From Pleodorina starrii (lineage: Eukaryota; Chlorophyta; Chlorophyceae; Chlamydomonadales; Volvocaceae): 64,000 nucleotides of DNA. The notes beneath the pieces are model-generated. The model searched no databases and was not told the DNA's origin. It worked only from the letters and a program-made list of their open reading frames with translations. Position numbers and translations under genes: made by a program. Each line of letters begins with the position of its first letter. The stretch's first letter is position 1. The stretch covers positions 1,287,501 through 1,351,500 of the forward strand of contig BRXU01000005.1 of assembly GCA_030267565.1 (NCBI GenBank). Direction: 5' to 3'. Below are positions 48,415 to 57,923 of the stretch, one piece after another.

Positions 48415-49713
48415 TTGTCGCTGCCGGAGTGCCGCTCAGTATCGGCTGAGGGTCCGTCGCGGACTGCCGACGGCGAGCAATTGCGGCGAGGCGGTGATGG
48501 CGTGCGTTTGGGAAAAGGAGACGAAGCCCGGCGCTGTAAACAGAGAAAATACAGCCCGTGAAGAGCTAATTTACAAGAAGCCGTACGTGGCTTGCTTCAG
48601 TCTGTGAGGATCTGGGCGTCATCAGTTCAGAGAGTGTTCGCTTCACGCCTTTTCCGTGATCTGCTTTGGCAGCCAGCCGAGCGCGCGAAGTTCGTTCACC
48701 AGTGGCATGCGATTCGTGTCGATGGGGCGCCAACACGCACTGCTGAAAATAAAGAGAGTCAGAGCCGGGCTGCCAGTCTAGTGGGTGGATGGATTGCTCT
48801 TTTCAGGTTGAGTAAGCCGGGCAGCTTTTGCAGTCGTGTTGGGAGATGATGCCCGTAAAACTGCCGATATCTGAAGGTTTCTGCGGTCAGTGATGTTTTC
48901 TCTGCGGCCAGCAATAAAGGCCCGAGGTCGCCTCCGGGAACAAAATCCGAGGTCGACTCCTTGGATGTATGGGCATCGCTTCAGCAGTTCATCAAAATCA
49001 TTAAAAAATGAGTTCCAAAGAGTTTAAACTTGTGCAATGACAGGAAAGCCCTTGCGGAGCTGAAAGCCCACGTTATCCCTCCACGTTAACAGCGCAGCTT
49101 TTCCTGTCCTGCTCGGAAGGAAATGATTGTCGCTCTTTTACAAAGCCCAATCAAAGCGCACTTGTTCCAAAATATGCCTCTCGCGAGAAGGAGATCATCC
49201 AGCGAGCCTCCGGCGCGCGAACCTCCGCCGCCCGCCACAAGCACCGACCCACGGGTCAATAGATTTAACTGCGAAAAACGGCATGCAGATTTCAATACGC
49301 ACGAGCGCAGGACCAAGACACCTTGCGCTTGCTGCTACAAGCTCAAAATGAACATCAAGTAAGTGCTGAGCGCCCCTGCACAAGCCTTGACGTCGCTCTC
49401 ACAGCGGCGCTGAGGCAACCAACCAAAGGCTCATTTCAGTGAGACCACAGGTAACAAAGGTGGGACAAAGGTGCACGCGAACATTCGACTGGCAGCACGC
49501 ATATGCATGACAAATAACTAGGATGCGATAGTTACAAGGGGGACTGCGTCTGTCACACCGGTCGCTTAGCCGTAGCGGCCAGACTGGATGCTCATCTTGC
49601 CCCAGGGACATCGGTCGGGCGCATCCCCTCGTCAGTCGTCACCGCATCTGCATCCCCCACGTCACCGAAGTCGCATCCCCGGTTAGAGTCAAGTGCACGT
49701 TCATGAGCGCATT
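48415..49713. other. Intergenic region between zinc-finger genes A and B
   Basis: It holds the presumed promoter of gene B and the 3' UTR of gene A. TTACA at 49532-49536 reads TGTAA on the minus strand, about 180 nt after gene A's stop. One GACCCNNGGGTC palindrome is at 49246-49257. No gene seen. Confidence 0.45.
49532..49536 (-). promoter_or_regulatory. Poly(A) signal TGTAA of zinc-finger gene A
   Basis: First minus-strand TGTAA I find downstream of the stop at 49714, at a normal distance for this lineage. Confidence 0.55.
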
Positions 49714-52700
49714 TCACCAGCACCCCACCACTCGGGCTGGCACTGCCGGCACCTCCACAACAACCCACCGTCGGCTGCCGCCGCCGCTGGGCATTTCCGC
49801 CCCGCCTCTACCGATACGAGCACCCGCCGGAGCAGAGTCGGGTGGTGGTGCCACCGTGGATCCGGCACCGGCGGCCGCAGGACCATCAGCAGCAGAAGCC
49901 AGCGGCTGTCGGCGGGCAGCGCCTTCCGCCGGCGGCGTGGGCAGGAAGGCCGCGCCCACGCCCATGCCCGCCGGCGACTCCGCGTCCGACCACAGCCACT
50001 GCGTCTCCCGACTCACCACCGCCGGCGACAGTACCCACAGCACTTCACCCGCGCCCGCTGCCGCCCGTCCGACCCCCTCACTGCCGCCGCCGTCGCCGCC
50101 GCCGCCGCCATCGGCACCGTCACTGCGACCGCCGCCGCAATCCGCTGCGGCGTAGCCCTTCGAGGCTGGCTGCTGGCGGGGAGCCCCATCGGCGGCCGGC
50201 GGCGATACCTCTGCCATCGGCGCCTGAGCCCTTCCCCCCGGTGCAGCGACGGCGGCCGCCGACGGCTGGAATCCGCCCCGACCACCCCATGGGGTTGGGC
50301 CAACACCGTCCTCCCGACGCGGCCGAACCCGCCGACCATGACCCTGCACGTCCCACCAATTCGACCCATCCGCTCCGCCCCCGTCGTCACCGCCGGCATC
50401 CCAGGGCGTTGGTGCCGATGCAGGTCGCTTGTACGGACCGCCGCCGGCCCCAGCAGCCGCGCTGGCGCCCACGTCGGCGGTTTCGTGCCCACCGCGACTC
50501 CCACCGCCAGGGCCGTAAAGTCGAGCGTCGCCGCTGCCGACTTGGGCCGCGTGGCAGGGCTCCTCTCCACGCCCTCCGCGGGCCTCCGCCGCGCCTCCTT
50601 CGGCGGCGGAGTCTGCACCGCCTGCTGTGAGCAGCCATTCCACCGCCGTCACCGCCGCCGTCACCGCATGGTCGGACAAAGCTGCCGTGGCGGCGGCCTT
50701 GAAAGTTACGAGGCGCGGCACCGAAGTCGCCGCTTGCGGCAACGGCGCTGCCACCGCCGCTGCCGCCGTCACCTCCTGTGGCGGCAGCCGGTCGCCCGGC
50801 GACGGCAGCCGCAGCAGCAGCCGGCCGCTGGGTGCCGCGCCGATCTGAAACGCCAGCAGCAGGGCGGATTGCACGGAGCTTCGGAGCATCCTCGTGGCCA
50901 CAGCTTGCCCCTGCACATACTCCAACCGCCGCTGCCCCTCGTCTTGCCTCCAGTTGTCGTACTGTTCCGGAGCTGCAGTAGAGCTGCCGCCGGTGCCCTG
51001 CTGGGCAGCGACGGCGACAGGTCCAGGATTGTCCGCGGCGGCGGCGGCGGCGGAAGCGATGCGGTGGTTTGGATTTGGGCCAGCGGACGCGGAGGAGAGC
51101 CGCTGCGGCGGCGGTGACGGCGCGGCCGGCGTCGGCGGGAGGGCAGTGGGCAGCGACGGGCACGGGGCCCAGGGCGGCGGTTGTGTTTCGCTGGGCCACC
51201 GCCACCGCTGCTGACGGTACCTCCGGGGCCGTGAGGTGTCCGGGGAGGGAGGCGGGAGAGGCGGCGGCGGCGGAAGGCCCAGCAGGTAGGCCGCCAGCCC
51301 CTCGGCGAGGTGGTCGGTCACTGACAGGAAGCGACGGACGGACGCGGAAGTGACCCGCGGGTCGGCGGCAAAGCCCCCGGGGCCGCCTCGGGCGCTGCCA
51401 GCAGCGGCGGCGGCGGCGGAGGAGGACCTCTGGGCCGCGGGTGCGACGGTGCCTTCGTCGGCCTCAGAAGCGATGGCGGCCTGCGCCACGGCAACAAAGT
51501 TGTCGTACACTGTACGACGACTGCTGTCCCAGCCAGCCTGCGTGTGCACCAACAACGAAGAATACGCAAGGATGTTTTTACAGATCCAGAACCTCGTGCA
51601 ACCGGAAGAGTGTTTTCCAAACAACGCGATGTTTAGCTCATTGCCCATAGCCGCGCAGCGGCAATGAATGGTTGGATGCGGCAGTACTTGGGTAATTGGA
51701 TGAATCTTTTGGGGGCCGACTTTGGGGACGACTAAGCGCACTACCGAATGCCAGTACATGCAAAGCGCACTAATCAATCGACCATCCACCCCCACCCCAC
51801 CACCAGTGGTGGTGGTGGCCAACGCTCGCATTTTGTCCCACATTCGCGCGTCCGGATATCGGCCGCGGCTGTGCAGTCCCGCACCCAGTCGTCCTAAATG
51901 GTGGTGCACGCGAACGGTTCCACAGGCTTGTACAGTGCCGTACACACCTGCTGACGCTCGTCCAATCCTTCCACCGGCCCCACGCGGTCCAGACCCAGAT
52001 CCCGGACGCCCCGCCCCAGCATCAGCTCCAGGGGGCTCGCCCACACGTTGGCCTGGCAGGCAGTGTACGAAATGTATTGGACGAGCGTGATCTGTACATA
52101 CAGGAGACTCCTTCTGCCTAGTTAGGCCATCGGGACGACTGCCATATTAAGTGCGGTTCTTAGACCTCGCCAGGTCCGGAAAGTGCGGGGGCGCACGCTG
52201 CTGCTTGGCGTCGGTCCTGGTCCACCCTTCCCTTCCCTGCGGGGCCTCGCTCCGACCTCCCCGCTCCCCCTCTCAAGGGCCCACCTCCACCTGCACCTCC
52301 CAAGTTAGGAACCTGCGCCTCACCTCCAGCCATCGAAGCGCCACGTCACACAGGAATCGAACCTGGCGGTGCGGGATTGGTCGGTTAGTTAGGTGGGTGA
52401 TTAGTTGGGTGCTTGGGCCGTTCGGCGGTTGTGAGGCGGGGAGCGGGACCCGGGTATACGCAGGATCCGGGTGGGACACTCGCATCAAGGCGGTGCGAAC
52501 TGAGGCGGTGTGCGTTTTCCGGGGAGGAGGGTCTCCCACATGTCATAGGCCCCAACCAACGCCGCTGCGTCTCGCAGCTCCGGTCTGACAACTAGGGGCT
52601 GGGCAGCGGGCGAGGACGAAGGCAGCAAAGCACGTGTGCACGCATGTGTGCAGCTACGAGCCCGCACGAGCACGAGGTTGTGTTTTGGGGCATACAGGGA

Positions 52701-55700
52701 CCAACGAATTGCGGTACGACCCGCACACGTGGCACGCCCCCCCAAGCGGCTCCCAATAACATTCAGCAGCACAACCAGCGGCAAACAACAAAACACACAT
52801 CAAACTATTCGCACCTTAATCGTCCGATCTGAGCCGCAGAAGTCCTCATAAATCGCGCGGAGGGGCGACATCAGGAAGGTCGCTGCACCGCCACCGCCGC
52901 CTCCGCCACTAAACGCGGCGTCCGCGGGTCCGTGGTTGCACGGCTGCCGCGGCCGCGGCGGCCGCGTTGACAGGCCGTCCAGCAGACGGGTACCGTGTGC
53001 GTCCTCGTAACCCACGAGCTCCTTATGCGTGTGCAGTTCAACAGCGAGGGGGATCCAGGCGCGGTCAAGGGTAGCGGTTCGGGTGCAACCCCAACACGGG
53101 GCAACCCCCTTTGGTCTGCAAGTATGCTTCCCGAGGAATCGACAAGCTAGCAGAACCTGGCACATCCGAAATATATGGCAGTCCTGAAGTCGCACATATC
53201 CGGCGCAAGCGGATGTTATGCCTAATGCCTTGGGTTTCCTTCTGGCTTCGCTCGCTTTACAAACCCCCACCAGCCCCCTACCTCGCAAGCTGCCGCCAGC
53301 ATCGCGCCGAAGTCCTGCGTGAGCCGCCCCAACCTGGGTGCATCGGCGTTGAGGCGTGGAATCAACGGCAGCACGGCCGCGAGACCTGGCTGCGGCAGCG
53401 CCGCGGGCTGCGGCACCGCAGGCGGCGGCGCCACGGGTGGCGACGCCGCGAGCGGCAGCGGCGGCGCTGCGGGTGGCGGCACCGCGGGCACTGCCGCCAC
53501 CGCCGCCGGCGACGACATCCAAAGCCCAGGCTCATGGCCCGGGGCGCTGCTCTGTACCTGCCAGCCTAGTTGCTGTGGCAGCGGCGGCGGCGGCGGGGGC
53601 GGCGGCAGGGGTGGGCCGTGAGGCCGCGGCCCGGGAGGGCCGCAGTGCCACTGCAGCGAGTGAGAGGCGCCAGCAGGCGCCGGTGCAGCGCCTGGCCGCG
53701 GGTGGTTGTGTGTATGGCTGGGTGGGCTGAAGCTGGTCATCAAGCCGTGTGAATGCTGATAATGCTGTGGGAAATGTTGCTGCTGCTGGGCAAATGACTC
53801 GTGCTGCTGGTGCGGCGGGGACATGTAGTGTTGGTGCTGGTACTGGTGCTGCTGTTGCTGCTGCTGCGGCTGCTGGTGGTGGTGGTGATGCTGCTGATAA
53901 TGGTGCTGGTAATGGTGCTGCTGGTAATGATGCTGGTGCTGCTGCTGGCTATGATGTGGGTGCTGGTGCTGCTGGTGATGGTGCTGGTGCTCCCCTTGCG
54001 GTGCGCCTGCATCAGGATGGACAGCGGCTGTCTGCCCTGCAGGAACCGCTCTCCGGAGTCCCGCCGCTGCAGCCGCCCGTAGCGCCGCCGCCGCCGCCCA
54101 AGGCAGCTGCGGCTGCACCACCTCCTGGCTTGGGATTTGCAACGCAGCGCCAGCCGCCCCAACCTTCTGACTGTCCTGCACCCGCGCCCACGCCGCCGGA
54201 TGCTGCTTGTCTTGTCCAGCCCCACAGTCTCCGGCATCCGCACCCTGCTGCTCCGTGTCACCCTCCCCGTCCTCGCTGTCGTCGCCGTCGCCGTCGTCCT
54301 CCTCCTCCTCACCCTCCGCACCCTCCGCGCCCTCCTCCTCGCCTTCATCCTCTTCGCCTTCCCCGCCTTCCTCCTCTTCCCAATCCTCCTCCGCGCCCTT
54401 GACCGCCCCCGCCTCTTCCTCCTCACTGGCCTCTTCCTCCTCGCCCTCCTCGCCCTCCTCGCCCTCCTCACCCTCCTCCTCACCCTCCTCGCCCTCCTCC
54501 CTCTCGCCCTCCTCCTCCTCGCCCTCCTCCTCCTCGCCCTCCTCCGCAGCTTCCTCCACCTTCTCTCCCTCTGCCTCAGCCCCGCAAGGGCTCCCTCCGT
54601 CCTGAACCTCGCCTCCCTCGCCACCGGTGAAGTTCCCCCCGCGGGTACCTCGACCAGGTCCTGCACGTGCCCATGGCAATACTGACGCCGACGCATTCGT
54701 CCTCGCCGGCTTCTGCTGTTGCTGCTGCTGCTCCTGCTGCTGCTGTGCTCCAAGTCGCCGCTGCCGCCCTTCTGGCGGTGGCCCCTCCACGTCTGCACCG
54801 CGCCGCCGTGACCCCTGGTGTGCCGCCGCCGCCAGCGGTGGCGGCGGCGCCGCCGCCGCCACGCAGCCCATCGCCCGACATTCCGGGCACATCCAGGCAC
54901 CCTGCGGCACAGCTGCCAGCGGCGGCGTCAGGCAGCGCAGGTGCCAGCCAGTGTCGCAGCCATCGCACAGCAACATGCTGGCAGCGGCGTGGGGCGAGTC
55001 GCAAACCTCGCAACACACGTCTGCTGCTGCCGCGCCCCTTTTTGCAGGCCCGCTGGCTCCGCGGCGGGGGCCGCCGGCAGCGGCCGTTGTACGGCCACAG
55101 TACTGCAGCTGCTCGATTCGGTGCCGTGAGCGCGCGCCATCACGTGCCACGACAACCGCCATGCCGGCGCCACCGACGCTGAGAACCCGGAAGACCATCC
55201 CGTCAGCGTCGGTTGCGGCGGTCGACGAGGATATCGGCGGCGCTGCCGCATCCGTGCAGCCCACAGCTGCCCCTGCTGGCCGCACCCGCACCAGGTCGCC
55301 CGGCTGGAGCGCCTGTGGAGATGATGGCACCAACCCGCTCTGCGGCTGCCCAGCCAGACGGCCTCCGCTCTCCGCCTTGTCCTTGTTCCCGTCCTGCTCA
55401 CGACGCAGGCCGCCCTCGGCCGTTCCGGCCCCCCGGGCGTCATCGCGTGCCCGCCTTCTACCCTTGCCGTCGCGCCTCGCGCAGCCGGCGCCGCTTTCAC
55501 CTCCAAACGGACCGCAGCCCCGGCTAGGAACGGCGTCGGCGGCGGCGGCGCCGCCACCGCCGCCCACGGCCGGCTGCAGCGCGTAACTGCCCCTTGTGCG
55601 GTAGCGGTCGTAGCAGCGACGGCAGGTGAGGAGCCCAGGGCGGGTTTTGTGGCCCCGCCATCCGTGAGAGGTGCTCTCAGAACCGCACTCGGCGCAGCGC

Positions 55701-57923
55701 TGCACGCGGCCACCGCCATCATCCTCTGCGACCGCGGAGTCGGCGGCGGGGTTGATCCGGTACGTTCCGTACCGACGGTGACGGTCGTAGCAAGACTGAC
55801 ACGTCCATTTTTTCGGATCGAGCTTGTGCAGGTACCAGCGCAATGAGCGGGCGGTGCCGCACTCGTCGCATGTCCCGTCCCGGGCTGTAGAGCCGCCGCG
55901 GGCCAGCGGTCCAGCTCCGGCTCCGGAACCAGGGACGGTGCCTCCGGATCCGCGGCTTCCGGCATCCACCTCGCGGTGCTGCGCTCCGAGCCTGCGCTCC
56001 GAAACCGCTTGTTCGGCATCGGCGGCCGCATCCGCATCCTCAGCTGTAGGTACTGCCGCATCGACCGCAGCCGCAGAGAGCACCCGCGGCGCAGCGGCGA
56101 CACCCAGCATTGGCGCCGGCGTGCAGTCTTGACGGCGACTCGGCATCTCGGCCAGGATCCCGCCGTGATTGTCCGGTGCATAGCCCGTACCTTTTCCGTT
56201 TTCGCAAGGCGCATCTCCGCCAGCAGGCGGACACACCTCTGAACCCATCACCGCGGTCGCCGGGGCGGCTGCTGCCGATGGTCCCTGCGACCTGGGCGCC
56301 GTACAGGCTGCTGCAACTTCCCCGCTGACGAGGACAGGGGCAGCAAGGGCCGCCACCGCCGCTGCTGCCACTGCTGCAACCTCCCCGCTGCCACGGCGGC
56401 CCAAAGCGCCCGGGTCCAGGAGTGCATCTTTGCCGGCTGCGGCAGTGCGGCGGCTGTAGGTACCGTTGCGCTTGAAACGCAGGTGACAGGCGTTGCAGAC
56501 CATCAGCCCCGGCCGCTGCGGAGGCGGGAGTGGGGAGTGGGCGGGGAGGGCGGCGCGGCCACGGCCGTGGGTGTGAAATCATAGGGAAGAGGTCAAGAGG
56601 AGGTCACTCGCGCGTGTGCAAGAGCCATACATGCACTTTGAGTGAAGCCCCTGCGCCTGGATTCGTGATAACACACATGCAGGCAGTGTTTTATACGTAT
56701 AATGCTTCTCATCCGCTAGCTCGATTCGGCCCGCCTGACGGCCTGGGCCGGGGCGCGACCGCCGTACATGCCGTACATTCTGGCACGCCACGCTCCGGGC
56801 GTCGAAGGCGCGCAACCCCTCAACCGCGCGCGCCGCAGTCCGTGCATCCAAACCAACACATCAACACACCCTTTGAGGCATTACATGTGTACGAGCCAAA
56901 ATGGCTGGTAACATGCGTCCCCCCACAACGGTTATCCGTCAAGGGGCGCACTTTAAGACAACATAAGCCGTATGGTTAGCTACCAAGCAGCTCGGTGCGC
57001 GCTTTCTGAATCTGGGATAAGAGACTGCCCAGTTTCGCCGGGTCAAAGGTCCCCATCACATCCACCATGCTGCTACCCATAGGGAAGCCTATTGCCTCTC
57101 GTAATGGCGTATAGCCCGGACATTCCATCAATACGTGCAACTCGTCTTCTACCGACCCGCCGTGGCACACCCGACATCCTTGTACGGATATCCCGTACAG
57201 GCTCCTCGTCCGTACCTGCTTGTGGCCCCGCCAGGAGTGCGTGCGCGCCGTACCGCACTCGACGCAGGTACGGCCGGAGCCGCCGTCCGCTTCCTCCTTG
57301 GAACGCGCTCCCAGCGGGCCGTAGAATCCAGTTGCCTGGCGGTTACTGAAGCAGCAGTTGTGGCAGGTGTAACGCCCATCTGGTGTCGTGTAGCCCCAGT
57401 TTCGGGCATCCGAGCCGCAGCTGACACACGGGCCGCGGCGCTGCGACGCTTGCGCATCCTGCGCTGCCGCTGCCGCTGCCGCCGGTCCTGGCTGCGGCTG
57501 TGGCTGCGGCTGTGGCGGCGGCGGCGAGGCGCCTCGACGCCCGGATGTGGCCGGGCGCGGGGAGGGCGAGGGCGAGGGCGACGGCGGGGCCGATGCGGGA
57601 GGCAGCGTGTCGCGAAGGCAGCCGGCCGACGGCGATGCAGCGCTGTGGTGCGGTGCTGCTTTGACAGCTGTACTGCAGTCGAGAATTTCGAGGCGCGTTC
57701 CCTGAGCCGCGCCTGTGCCGACGGCGTCGGCGGTGGCGACCGCGGCCGTGGGCTGCTGCTGCGCTGCGGAAGGCGCGGGGCCGGCGTCCTGCTCCAGGCC
57801 GTTGCCGTCGCGGTGCTGCGTTCTTAGAGGACAGGTCGAGATGGCCTGTGCGGCGCGGGCGGCTGCGCAGCGTTGCGGCCTGGCATCTGTCCCGTCCGGC
57901 GCACGGTCGTCACGGCTGTCCAT
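49714..57923 (-). CDS. Zinc-finger regulator A: four GATA-like fingers, PHD finger, shared C-terminal module
   Basis: Six exons, all a multiple of three nt: 57923-57216, 56515-53282, 53021-52815, 52362-52324, 52091-51948, 51537-49714, giving 2,051 residues. Fingers: Cys 166/169/187/190; Cys 220/223/243/246 (split by intron 1 between GHKQ and RPGLMVCNAC); two unsplit ones near residues 450 and 507 (ending GTYRINP and GSYALQP). Near 640-710 is a stretch DLVRVRPAG ... FRVLSVGGAG ... IEQLQYCGR, perhaps an SH3-like fold. A PHD finger follows near 735-785 (CEVCDSPHAAASMLLCDGC, WHLRC, WMCPEC), a fold that often reads histone tails. Then come an acidic block, a Gln/His-rich block and the C-terminal module: ELVGYEDAHGTRLL, SPLRAIYEDFCG, RFLCDVALRWLE, DPRVT, VTAVEWL, LWVLSPAVV. 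A chromatin or transcription role is inferred. It is tandem with its paralog B. Confidence 0.75.
56976..57200 (-). mobile_element. LINE 3' fragment inside intron 1 of zinc-finger gene A
   Basis: Reading past the intron-1 donor, the frame stays open for 79 codons to the stop at 56976. The sequence contains CRVCHGGSVEDELHVLMEC, the C-terminal zinc knuckle of the LINEs at 7-8.8 kb (EDEKHFLLEC) and 60.6 kb (EDEYHVLMEC). No RT part is present. The fragment is in the same orientation as the host gene. Confidence 0.8.

Noticed and set aside
52321..52400. Minus-strand GGTTCGATTCC, like a tRNA T-loop (B box)
   Set aside because: The flanking arms do not pair as a T stem and there is no tRNA body; the bases are the conserved 39-nt exon of zinc-finger gene A.
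52485..52600. Possible extra exon of zinc-finger gene A (ELRDAAALVGAYDMWETLLPG)
   Set aside because: No counterpart in gene B and the neighbouring exons already join in phase without it.
56976..57923. One open frame that joins zinc fingers to a LINE knuckle, readable as a host-transposon fusion gene
   Set aside because: A good donor (CAG|GTACGG) sits at the join and splicing to 56515 completes a perfect finger, so the main product should not contain the LINE part. Kept only as a possible retained-intron form.
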